Shown here: piece by piece, positions 18,563-26,344 of the stretch
How positions within the stretch are numbered: position 1 is the stretch's first letter
Layout: each line of letters opens with the position of its first letter
Source: Candidatus Delongbacteria bacterium
GTDB lineage: Bacteria; CAIWAD01
Assembly (NCBI GenBank): GCA_020634015.1
Contig: JACKCN010000001.1
Span: 479,001-543,000, forward strand
Direction of reading: 5' to 3'
DNA: 64,000 bases
Notes under the pieces: generated by a model
Told to the model about the DNA's origin: nothing
The model's input: the letters and a program-made list of their open reading frames with translations, nothing else
Database searches by the model: none
Made by a program: the position numbers and the translations under genes

Positions 18563-19746
18563 GCGACGCGCGCTCCATGCTGCAGGCCCTGGAAGCCTGG
18601 ATCGTCGCCGAGGAGTACGCCGGCTGGGATCCCTATGACGCGCTGAACAGTCCCCTGTTGAAAGCGCTCAGCCTGGGCACCCGGGTGGGCGGCATCGCCT
18701 GGGTCCAGCTGATCAAGCGCTCGCCCTGGAACCTGCGGCCCCTGCTGGCCGTGCCCAAGGGGCGCAATCCCAAGGGCATCGGCCTTTTCCTGCACGCCAG
18801 TGCCCTGCGCTACTCGGACACGCACGACCCTTTGGATCTGGAACGGATCACGCATTTCGGCAACTGGCTGCTGGAGAACGGCAACCGGCAGTTCGGCGGC
18901 ATTGGCTGGGGCTACAATTTTCCCTGGCCGGGGCGCAGCTTCTATTGCCCCGAGGGCACTCCCACGGTGGTCAACACGGCGTATGTGGGGCAGGCATTCC
19001 TGCTGGCCTGGCGGGCCACGGGTGAGGAGCGCTGGTTGCAGGCGGCCCATGCCGCGGCGGAGTTCGTCCACAAGGGACTGCCGGAGAGCGCCCGCACCGA
19101 GCACGGTTGCTGTGCGGCCTATACTCCCCTGGACCGAGCACGGATTCCCAACGCCAACATGCTGGGAGCCGCGCTGCTGCTGGCGGTGGCCAGGTGTGTG
19201 CAGGACCCGGGACTGCACACGGCAGGCATGGAGCGCATGGCCTATTCACTGGCCGACCAGCGCGCCGACGGCAGCTGGTTCTATGGCGAAGCGTCCAACC
19301 AGGCCTGGATCGACAGCTTCCACACCGGCTACAACCTGCTGGCTCTCGACCAGGCCGCCCGGCTCAGTGGAGACCCGGACTTCAGACGAGGCGTGGAGCG
19401 CGGGTTCCGCTTCTATCTGGATTCCTTCTTCGAGAGTGACGGCACGGTCAAGTACTACCACGACCGACGCCACCCGCTGGATCCCCATGCCTTCGCCCAT
19501 GCCCTGATCACGCTGAAAAGTCTGGAGGCGCTCGACGAGCGCGCCGCCATCCTGCGCCCGCGCGTGCTGGAACGGCTGGAATCGCTGTTCCGGATGCCCG
19601 AGGGCTGGTACAGCCACTGGATCACGGCCAGCGGCCGGCGCACCGAGATTCCCTACATGCGCTGGGTCCAGGCCTGGGTCTTCACCGCGCTGGTGTACGA
19701 GATCCACGGTCAGGGGTTCTTCAATCAGGGGGAGGCCCGGGCGTGA
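18559..19746 (+). CDS. Alpha/alpha-toroid-like protein, possible glycan-active enzyme
   Basis: 395 residues, no signal peptide or membrane segment. Repeating helical pairs with aromatic-rich motifs such as YGEASNQAWIDSFHTGYNLL and GGIGWGYNFPWPG suggest a six-hairpin/alpha-alpha toroid fold as in unsaturated glucuronyl hydrolases, C5-epimerases and polysaccharide lyases. It occupies the position where heparinase-like proteins usually follow the bi-domain oxidoreductase. GTG start overlapping the previous stop. Function is inferred from fold pattern and neighbours only. Confidence 0.6.
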   Translation: MSDARSMLQALEAWIVAEEYAGWDPYDALNSPLLKALSLGTRVGGIAWVQLIKRSPWNLRPLLAVPKGRNPKGIGLFLHASALRYSDTHDPLDLERITHFGNWLLENGNRQFGGIGWGYNFPWPGRSFYCPEGTPTVVNTAYVGQAFLLAWRATGEERWLQAAHAAAEFVHKGLPESARTEHGCCAAYTPLDRARIPNANMLGAALLLAVARCVQDPGLHTAGMERMAYSLADQRADGSWFYGEASNQAWIDSFHTGYNLLALDQAARLSGDPDFRRGVERGFRFYLDSFFESDGTVKYYHDRRHPLDPHAFAHALITLKSLEALDERAAILRPRVLERLESLFRMPEGWYSHWITASGRRTEIPYMRWVQAWVFTALVYEIHGQGFFNQGEARA

Positions 19747-20768
19747 GCCGCTTCTGGATTGACATCGACAACCTGCCCCATGTGACCATCTTCGACCCGC
19801 TGCTGCGGGAACTGGAGGCACGTGGTCACACGGTGGAGCTGACCGTGCGCGACTTCGCCTTCTCGGTGGAACGCCTGCGCGATCTGGGTCTGCCGGCCAC
19901 CGTGATCGGTCGGCACTACGGCAAGGCCACCTGGCGCAAGGTGGCGGGCACCCTCTGGCGGGCCGGACAGCTCACGCGCTGGCTGGGCGGACGGTCCTTC
20001 GACCTGGCCCTGTCCCACGGCAGCCGCAGCGCCGTGCTGGCCGCGGCCTGGCGGGGTCTGCCCACGGTCACGATGTACGACTACGAGCATGTCTCCACCG
20101 GCCTGCAGGAACGCTTCGCCAGCAGGATTCTGGTGCCCGGTCTGTTGATGGAACGCGGTGTGTTTCCCGACAACCCACGCTACGAGGGCTATCCCGGGTA
20201 CAAGGAAGAGATCTATCTGGGGCGTTTCAGCCCCGATCCCGGCTTCCGCCAGCAGCTGGAATGCCCCGAGAATGCGGTGCTGGTGGTGCTGCGCCCCCCG
20301 GCGCGCGCCGCGCATTATCACGATCCCCGGGCCGAGACGATCTTCCAGGCGGTCGTCCAACGGCTGCGTCAGAGCTCCTGCATCACGATCGTACTGCCGC
20401 GCACTCCGGATGAGCTGGCCGAATTGGCCCCGCTGGAAAGCCCGACTTTCCGCATCCTGCGCCGCCCCGTGGACGGACTGCAGCTGGTGCACGCCGCCGA
20501 TCTGGTGATCTCGGGTGGCGGCACCATGAACCGCGAAGCCGCCCTGCTGGGCACTCCCGTGCACTCGATCTTCCAGGGCAAGCGCGCCCTGCTGGACGAG
20601 GAACTGGCGCGGCGACACGCCTTTCACTTCATCAGCAACATCGGGCAGGTGGCCGATATCCCCCTGGAACGCAAGCCCTCCCGGGTCCACTCCCTGGATG
20701 ACACTCTGCTCGACTGGCTCTGTGCACGCTTCGAAACCCTGGCCCGCGAAGGGACGTCCCGCTCATGA
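19743..20768 (+). CDS. DUF354 family protein
   Basis: 341 residues. The start FWIDIDNLPHVTIFDPLLRE matches the DUF354 family (W-x-D-x-x-x-x-x-H-x-x-x-F-x-P), a GT-B-like fold group related to UDP-GlcNAc 2-epimerase/MurG. SHGSRSAVLAAA and DLVISGGGTMNREAALLGTP are the two conserved glycine-rich segments. Members are found in archaeal and bacterial polysaccharide loci with unproven activity. GTG start overlapping the previous stop, and the stop overlaps the next ATG by four bases. Confidence 0.8.
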   Translation: MSRFWIDIDNLPHVTIFDPLLRELEARGHTVELTVRDFAFSVERLRDLGLPATVIGRHYGKATWRKVAGTLWRAGQLTRWLGGRSFDLALSHGSRSAVLAAAWRGLPTVTMYDYEHVSTGLQERFASRILVPGLLMERGVFPDNPRYEGYPGYKEEIYLGRFSPDPGFRQQLECPENAVLVVLRPPARAAHYHDPRAETIFQAVVQRLRQSSCITIVLPRTPDELAELAPLESPTFRILRRPVDGLQLVHAADLVISGGGTMNREAALLGTPVHSIFQGKRALLDEELARRHAFHFISNIGQVADIPLERKPSRVHSLDDTLLDWLCARFETLAREGTSRS

Positions 20769-22276
20769 CACACCCACCTTCCGGCACACCGCGTGACATC
20801 ATCCGCTCGGGTTCACGCCGACTCCTGCCCTGTGTCGCGACCCTGCTTGTGTGCGCGGTGTGCGCACATGCCCTGCCGTTCTCCGAATCGGCCAGTATGG
20901 CCCTGCAGCCGGAGTTCCTGCTCTTCGGAGAGTCCACGGCCATCGACCCCAACCGGATGCTGCCGCTGGGCGATACACAGTACATGGACCCAGCTCACGC
21001 GCCCCGAACTCCCTGGCTGGCAGCACGCTGGGCCCAGCAGGCGGCCTGGCAGCCCAGCGATTCGCTGCAGCTGGGTCTCTGGTTCGAGAACCGCACCAGC
21101 AGCCAGCAGGACAGCAATCCATACCTGGCTCTCAGCGGCAGTCTGGACTGGAGGCCCCAGCCGGAGCTGCTGTTGCACACCACCTTTTCAACCATGGTGA
21201 ACCAGCAGGCTCCCGCGGAATTTCCCGGGAACTGGGGTGATGTGCACGCGGGCAGCCGGGAAGCCTGGCTGCAGTGGTCACGCTCCTGGTTCCAGCTGCG
21301 TGCGGGCCGAATGAGTCTGAACACGGGACCCGAGTCGGGGCGCAGCCTGCTGCTGAGCAACAGCACCTCGCTGGATGGCTGGCGGCTGGAAGTGCGCCCC
21401 GGCAAGAAAGCCGATGGGCTCTGGCTGAGTGCCTTCCACTACGAACTGGACACGCGCGCACAGGGCACGCACACCTACGCGCGCTGGCTGACCGGCCATC
21501 GGGTGGGCTGGACCTGGGCCAACCGGGCCTCGCTGGCTCTCGCGGAAGCGATTCTCTATGGCAAGGAACACGGAGGTCCGTCCTGGGCGGCGCTCAATCC
21601 GCTGCAGCCCCTGCACGCGGTGCAGATGAACGGCCTGGAAGCCAACACCGTGTTCCAGCTTTCCGGCTGGTGGAAACTCAACGAGCGCCAGCTGCTGAGC
21701 GGGGAAATCCTGGTGGACGACCTGCAATTGGATGACGCCAGCCGCGATGACCAGGAGCCCGACGAATGGGCCGTCCAGCTGGACCTGCGCAACGCCCTGC
21801 CCGCGGACATCCTGCTGCACACGGGCTACACGCGCATCACCCAGCGCAGCTACAATTCCAAGTTCGGCCATCAGGTCTGGTTGATCCATGAGCGCCCGCT
21901 GGCACACCCGCTTGGCGCCGACGCCGATGAGTTCCGGCTGGGGCTGAGCTGGAAGGGCTCGGCCAGAGTCCACCCCTCCTGGTCCATGGCCGTGCGCCGC
22001 CAGGGCGAGCGTACACCCTGGGTGCCCTTCGACCAACCCTGGCTGGAACCCGATGCGCGGCTGCCCTACAGCGAGCCCTTCCCCACCGGGGTGGTCCAGC
22101 GCACGGTGGAGCACACGCTTGCCGTCGAGAGTCTCTGGCGATCCTGGACCCTGCGTCTGGCCTGGACCCTGCCGCAGGTCAGGAATCTGGATCACGTGCC
22201 CGGACAGGACCGTTCCGATTCCTTCGTGGAACTGCGGATCTTCGGGGGCATCGCCCGTCTTCCCGGTTCCCGCTGA
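20765..22276 (+). CDS. Wzi-like outer-membrane capsule-assembly protein
   Basis: 503 residues. An N-terminal hydrophobic signal (residues 17-36) is followed by a protein dominated by alternating polar/hydrophobic strands, many ending in aromatic residues, typical of an outer-membrane beta barrel. The stretch WFQLRAGRMSLNTGPESG, then LLLSNSTSLDGWRLEVRPG, resembles the capsule-assembly Wzi family (R-x-G-R...G-P...S-L-L-L-S). Wzi anchors capsule to the cell surface. Last gene of the polysaccharide operon, overlapping its predecessor by four bases, which supports the reading. Confidence 0.6.
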   Translation: MTHPPSGTPRDIIRSGSRRLLPCVATLLVCAVCAHALPFSESASMALQPEFLLFGESTAIDPNRMLPLGDTQYMDPAHAPRTPWLAARWAQQAAWQPSDSLQLGLWFENRTSSQQDSNPYLALSGSLDWRPQPELLLHTTFSTMVNQQAPAEFPGNWGDVHAGSREAWLQWSRSWFQLRAGRMSLNTGPESGRSLLLSNSTSLDGWRLEVRPGKKADGLWLSAFHYELDTRAQGTHTYARWLTGHRVGWTWANRASLALAEAILYGKEHGGPSWAALNPLQPLHAVQMNGLEANTVFQLSGWWKLNERQLLSGEILVDDLQLDDASRDDQEPDEWAVQLDLRNALPADILLHTGYTRITQRSYNSKFGHQVWLIHERPLAHPLGADADEFRLGLSWKGSARVHPSWSMAVRRQGERTPWVPFDQPWLEPDARLPYSEPFPTGVVQRTVEHTLAVESLWRSWTLRLAWTLPQVRNLDHVPGQDRSDSFVELRIFGGIARLPGSR

Positions 22277-22333
22277 GAGCGGGACCGACCAGTGATTCAT
22301 TGATACTGAATGCCAGGCCATGGAGACTTGCCG

Positions 22334-22837
22334 ATGTCGCACGACCCTGTGCTGAGACTGGTTCCCTCGCTGAAACGCCAGTTCATCTGGGGTTGCGTGC
22401 AGTATGTGTTCGTGGTGCTGATGATGAAGGTCTTCGTGCCCCCCCAGTTCGATGTGCCGCTGGGACTGCTGGCATTGCTCTTTGCCCTGGCCCACTTCCC
22501 GCGATTTCTGTTCGCGGCTCTGACACGAGACCATGTACTCTGTCTTCCCGTGGAAATCCGCGGCGACTCTCTGGTGGTGCCGGGCAGAAGATCGCCGGAT
22601 CCGATTCCTCTCGAGCGCATTGACCATGAACGCTCCAGCAATCGGCACATCGCCGAGATCTTTCTGGGCTTCTGGATTCTCAAGGATGCCGCGGGCAAGC
22701 GGTTGACCTGGCTGGAACGCTGGGCCTTCACCAAGGAAGAACTGGACCGACTGATGGAGACAATCCGCAGCCTGCAACGGACACACGACCAGCAGGGTGC
22801 ACATGATCCGGAGGGTCTGACCGATGTTTCAACTTGA
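22334..22837 (+). CDS. Small two-helix membrane protein, unknown
   Basis: 167 residues. Two hydrophobic helices near residues 20-60, then a cytosolic domain of about 100 residues: PIPLERIDHERSSNRHI, WILKDAAGKRL and a C-terminal helix. The layout matches the three genes that follow, though sequence identity to them is low, so it may be a divergent fourth copy. ATG 22334 has GGAG upstream. Its end overlaps the next start by 14 bases. Function unknown. Confidence 0.65.
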   Translation: MSHDPVLRLVPSLKRQFIWGCVQYVFVVLMMKVFVPPQFDVPLGLLALLFALAHFPRFLFAALTRDHVLCLPVEIRGDSLVVPGRRSPDPIPLERIDHERSSNRHIAEIFLGFWILKDAAGKRLTWLERWAFTKEELDRLMETIRSLQRTHDQQGAHDPEGLTDVST

Positions 22838-23321
22838 ATCACCCAGCCATCGCCTGACCGCGTCCGCGATTCGCCAGTGGCTGCGCATCACGGGCTGGGG
22901 CTGCCTGCTGCTGGTCATCCAGGCCAGCATTCCCTGGATCTTCAGTCCGGGTGGACGCCCCTTCCTGGATGAATTGCCTCTGCTGATCCGGCTCTGGAGC
23001 GGCAGCCTGGTCCTGCTGCTGGTGCTCTCGGCCATCTGGGTGATCTTTGCCGCCGGGCACAGCCACCAGACCGAGATCGGCCTGTACAGCGACTGCATCG
23101 CCTCCCCCGTGTTCGGCAAGGTCCGGGCCATTCCGGTGATGGACGTGGATGTGGACCGCAGCCTGATTCCCGGGCGCTGGGAGCGTTTTTTTGGGTGGTG
23201 GAGCCTGCGCGATGCCCAGGGCCGCAGCCTGGCCCGCTTTCCGATTCGCCTCTACCGCCGGCAGGACGTGGAAACTTTCTTCAAGGCCATCGAAGCGAAG
23301 CAATCCGCTTCGGGACTGTGA
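22824..23321 (+). CDS. Tandem paralogue 1: two-helix membrane protein with PH-like tail
   Basis: 165 residues. N-terminus MFQLESPSHRLTASAIRQWL, two transmembrane helices (about 20-44 and 56-76), then a cytosolic domain with EIGLYSDCIASPVFGKVRAI, SLRDAQGRSLARFP and LYRRQDVETFFKAIEAKQ. The soluble part has the strand-rich then terminal-helix look of bacterial PH-like domains, an inference from pattern only. Clearly paralogous to the genes at 23379 and 23925. Confidence 0.7.
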   Translation: MFQLESPSHRLTASAIRQWLRITGWGCLLLVIQASIPWIFSPGGRPFLDELPLLIRLWSGSLVLLLVLSAIWVIFAAGHSHQTEIGLYSDCIASPVFGKVRAIPVMDVDVDRSLIPGRWERFFGWWSLRDAQGRSLARFPIRLYRRQDVETFFKAIEAKQSASGL

Positions 23322-23378
23322 GCCATTCTTCCGGTCAGGCTGAGCGATCACCCGCAGGACAAGACAGATGAGGCATCC

Positions 23379-23867
23379 ATGTTCCGGATCGAAGTTCCCA
23401 CTGCCCGGCTTTCGGCCTCGGTACCCAGACTTTGGGCCAGACTGGCACTGAGTGGTGTGGCCATCCTCCTGCTGATGCTGGTCATGATGTTGCTGGCGGA
23501 CAGTCTGCTGGGCCAGGCACCGGAACCGCCCGTCCATCGGCTCTTCGTGGCGGGAGTGACCATGGTGGCTGTTCTCGCCACATTGTTCCCCAACCTAGTC
23601 TGGCGTACATATCTCCATGAAATCGGGCTGTACGAAATCCGGATAAGCTCTCCGGCATTCGGCCGTGGGCGGGACATGCCCTTGGCCGACGTGGATCCGA
23701 GCTGCAGTCGGACACAGAATGCGCTGGACAGAGTGTTGGGTCGCGGTCGTTTTCGCGACAGCCAGGGACGGATCCTGGCCCGATATTCCCGTTGGATCTA
23801 CCGTCGGCAGGACGTGGAAGACTTCTTCAAGGCCATCGAAGCGACACAGTCCTCCATTGGACTGTGA
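23379..23867 (+). CDS. Tandem paralogue 2: two-helix membrane protein with PH-like tail
   Basis: 162 residues. Begins MFRIEVPTARLSASVPRLWA, with two transmembrane helices, then EIGLYEIRISSPAFGRGRDM, RFRDSQGRILARY and YRRQDVEDFFKAIEATQSS. Same order of motifs and nearly the same length as the genes on either side. The ATG follows GATGAGGCATCC. Separated from the previous paralogue by 57 bases. No catalytic motif is visible. Confidence 0.7.
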   Translation: MFRIEVPTARLSASVPRLWARLALSGVAILLLMLVMMLLADSLLGQAPEPPVHRLFVAGVTMVAVLATLFPNLVWRTYLHEIGLYEIRISSPAFGRGRDMPLADVDPSCSRTQNALDRVLGRGRFRDSQGRILARYSRWIYRRQDVEDFFKAIEATQSSIGL

Positions 23868-23924
23868 GCCATCCATCCCGGCAGCGGGCCACGAGCCCCC
23901 TGCGGCAAGACTGGGGAGGATTCC

Positions 23925-24416
23925 GTGTTCCAGATCGAAGTTCCCGCGCGGCGACTCATGGCCACCAGACCGAGACTTCTGGCAAGACAGTTGTTCTGGA
24001 TGTGTGTGTTCCTGGGCATGATGTTCGCCTCGCAGTTTCACCAGCACTGGGGACAGGAGTGGACTGCCCTGGATCTGAGGCATGCGAAGATGCTCGCGAT
24101 TGGCGCATCGATCCTCATCATCCTCTCATCACTGGCTGTCTGGTTCTTGCCTTGGCACATGCGAGCAGCCAGGATCGACCTCTACAGGGACCGTCTCTTC
24201 TCCCAGCTCTTCTGGCGAATGGGGACAATTCCTTTGGACAGAGTGGACCTGTCACGCAGTCGCACACCGGGCACGCTGGAATCCTGGATCGGCAAATGGA
24301 GCTTCCGCGACAGCGCGGGCAGAAGTCTGGCGCGCTTTCCCCGGCTGCTCTACCGCCGGCAGGACCTGGAAAGTTTCTTCGAGGCCATCGAAGAGCTGCA
24401 GAAAAGCGCGGGCTGA
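23925..24416 (+). CDS. Tandem paralogue 3: two-helix membrane protein with PH-like tail
   Basis: 163 residues. GTG start with GGGGAGG six bases upstream; begins with FQIEVPARRLMATRPRLLA. Two transmembrane helices, then RIDLYRDRLFSQLFWRMGTI, SFRDSAGRSLARFPRLLYRR and a terminal helix DLESFFEAIEELQK. Third obvious copy in the array. Slightly more diverged in the second helix than the other two. Function unknown. Confidence 0.7.
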   Translation: MFQIEVPARRLMATRPRLLARQLFWMCVFLGMMFASQFHQHWGQEWTALDLRHAKMLAIGASILIILSSLAVWFLPWHMRAARIDLYRDRLFSQLFWRMGTIPLDRVDLSRSRTPGTLESWIGKWSFRDSAGRSLARFPRLLYRRQDLESFFEAIEELQKSAG

Positions 24417-24490
24417 GTATCTTGGCCATCGCGTTTCGGGCAGCCCCATCGCAGGCCCGTCCACAAGGCATTCATCGAAAGGACTGTACC

Positions 24491-25822
24491 ATGGCCACCC
24501 TGACCGTTCTGCTTGCGCTGCTGCTGGCCTGTGGTGCCCGCGCCGATGTGGATGTGCCCACTTTCCAGCAGGAGTTCCACAACTGGGCCGAGGCCCATGT
24601 GGATACCTTCTCCTTCCCGGCCGCCAGCGAGCCTTTCTCCAGCGTCAGTCTGACCTATACGCTGGATTGTCCAGGCAGCCCCGGCGACTGTGATCCATGG
24701 GACCGACTGGGATTCCTCAGCGTGCTGGTGCCCGATGGCAACGGTGGCCAGACGCGCATCGAGATCGCGCGCATCGTGACGCCCTACGACATCACGGGCA
24801 GCTGGGGACCGCCCTACGGCACCGGCCCCGGCGAATGTGGTTGGGAGTTCGATGTGTCCGACTACTCACATCTGCTGCGCGGCGAGGTGATCCTGAGCAG
24901 CTACATCGAAACCTGGATCGGCGACGATCGCGGCTGGCAGGTCACCGCGGACTTTCACTTCACCTCGGGCGTCCCCGAGCTCGAACCCTTCGAGGTCCTG
25001 CCGCTCTGGGATCTGGGGCACCTGGTGATCGGCGATTCCAGCAATCCCTACAGCCAGTACCTGAGCGGCCGCAACTGGGCGCTGCCCGCCGAAGCCGAAG
25101 CGGCTCGCCTGCGCATCACGACCACGGGCCACGGCCAGGGCAATACCGACAACGCCGCCGAGTTCTCCGATCTGGAACACTATGTGCTGCTGGACTTCAA
25201 CATGCAGACCCTGAACCTCTGGCGTGACGACTGCAACGTCAATCCCTGCAGCGGCCAGGGCGGCAACTGGTGGTACGGGCGTTTCAACTGGTGCCCGGGC
25301 AGTTCGGTGCCCGCCTGGACCAGCGATGTTCCCGTGGGCCAGGACTCGGTCTTCGTGGACTACTGGTTCGAGAGCTACGACAACCACTGCCGTCCCAACA
25401 ATCCCGATTGCATCAGCGGACAGACCTGCACGGACTGCAACTACAACTCCACCGGTCACACCGAACCGATCTACAGCACGGTGGGCCAGCTGGTGTTCTA
25501 CCGCACGCCGGTCAGCGCCGTGGACCCTGCCCGGCAACGGCCATCAACCAGCACTCTGGGTGCCGCCTGGCCAAATCCCTTCAATCCGGGCACCCAATTG
25601 CCGCTGGTCCTCGACCGCCCCGCGCGTGCCCGCCTGGCCGTGTACAATCTGCTGGGCGAGCGGGTGGCCCTGCTCGTGGATGGATGGCTGCCCGCCGGCT
25701 CCCATGCCTTCCGCTTCGATGGCGAGGGCCTGCCTTCAGGCGTCTACATGGCCCGGCTGGAGCTGGAGCCTTCGGGCGGCGCAGTCGGCGTCTCGACACG
25801 CAAGCTGGTGCTGATGCGCTGA
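24491..25822 (+). CDS. Secreted PNGase F-like peptide-N-glycosidase with sorting domain
   Basis: 443 residues. Signal peptide with likely cleavage after ARA18. The N-terminal domain (about 40-155) shows GDCDPWDRLGFLSV, IARIVTPYDITGSWG and SYIETWIGDDRG; the second domain (about 170-330) shows LRITTTGHGQGN, DNAAEFSDLEHYVL and FNWCPGSSVPAW. These align with Flavobacterium PNGase F, whose catalytic residues D60, E118 and E206 correspond to D71, E140 and E224, all present. The Cys pair flanking E206 in PNGase F is replaced by Ala and Ser. Residues 355-443 form a NPFNP-type FlgD-like/type IX sorting module. It would remove N-glycans from glycoproteins outside the cell. Confidence 0.85.
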   Translation: MATLTVLLALLLACGARADVDVPTFQQEFHNWAEAHVDTFSFPAASEPFSSVSLTYTLDCPGSPGDCDPWDRLGFLSVLVPDGNGGQTRIEIARIVTPYDITGSWGPPYGTGPGECGWEFDVSDYSHLLRGEVILSSYIETWIGDDRGWQVTADFHFTSGVPELEPFEVLPLWDLGHLVIGDSSNPYSQYLSGRNWALPAEAEAARLRITTTGHGQGNTDNAAEFSDLEHYVLLDFNMQTLNLWRDDCNVNPCSGQGGNWWYGRFNWCPGSSVPAWTSDVPVGQDSVFVDYWFESYDNHCRPNNPDCISGQTCTDCNYNSTGHTEPIYSTVGQLVFYRTPVSAVDPARQRPSTSTLGAAWPNPFNPGTQLPLVLDRPARARLAVYNLLGERVALLVDGWLPAGSHAFRFDGEGLPSGVYMARLELEPSGGAVGVSTRKLVLMR

Positions 25823-25991
25823 ACACCAGCGCTTCCCCCATGCTGTCCTCTCGCGACGTAGCCCGGATGAAGCCAACACAATCTCGAATTCACAATTCGC
25901 GTTCCGCGCAATCGGGGCGCCATGCAATGGGAACGGAGGCCCTTCACGTGATCTGCCCGGATGGGGCCATGCCCTGTGCGGGCCGCGCTCT

Positions 25992-26019
25992 CCACCTTTT
26001 CTTCGCGAAGAAAAGGTGG
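25992..26019. repeat. 28-base perfect palindrome
   Basis: CCACCTTTTCTTCG followed by its exact reverse complement, directly followed by GGCCAAAAAAGG. As RNA it folds into a near-perfect 12-bp hairpin with a CGCG/UCGCGA tip. Similar CTTTTCTTCGCGAAGAAAAG palindromes are scattered in other bacterial genomes as intergenic repeats. Whether it is repeated in this genome cannot be seen from one window. Confidence 0.7.
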
Positions 26020-26237
26020 GCCAAAAAAGGCTCTCTGCTCACTCCGCCGGACGGGCCTGCGCTGCGCGCGCCCGTCGTCGCATGGTCACCTCCGGGCGGC
26101 AGGCAGGCCGGTACCCGACCTTGCCCCCGGGCACACTGGAATTCTTCCGCATGCGACGCGGCGAGATTCATTCCGGCAGTGTCCTGTGCTTTTGAGGTGC
26201 GAGGAGGAGAAGCGCCTGCGGCGCGCTCTTTTGCCAG

Positions 26238-26256
26238 CCCGGGGTGAATCCCCGGG
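26238..26256. terminator. GC hairpin without U-tract
   Basis: Seven-base-pair stem CCCGGGG/CCCCGGG with loop TGAAT, downstream of the minus-strand acylation operon end (26345). It may help terminate that operon, but the lack of a run of U makes this weak. Confidence 0.3.
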
Positions 26257-26344
26257 TGGGTGAAACCCGGCGGGAAAATGAAAACCGGGCCGCAGGGGTT
26301 TGTCTGGGGCCCGGTGGCTGGAATCGGTTGAGGGCGCGTGTGTC

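Larger units (their letters stand above)
25823..26344. other. Intergenic region with palindromes, 522 bases
   Basis: Convergent interval between the PNGase-like gene and the minus-strand acylation operon. It contains a 28-base perfect palindrome at 25992-26019 and a CCCGGGG/CCCCGGG hairpin at 26238-26256. Several short open frames cross it, but none has a good start or known motif. Both hairpins could end transcription, though neither has a clear U-tract. Confidence 0.6.

Noticed and set aside
25832..26343. Short open frames across the intergenic region, one reading through the palindrome
   Set aside because: The translations contain palindrome-derived FFAKKRW repeats and no start signals; the palindrome explains the coding-like appearance.
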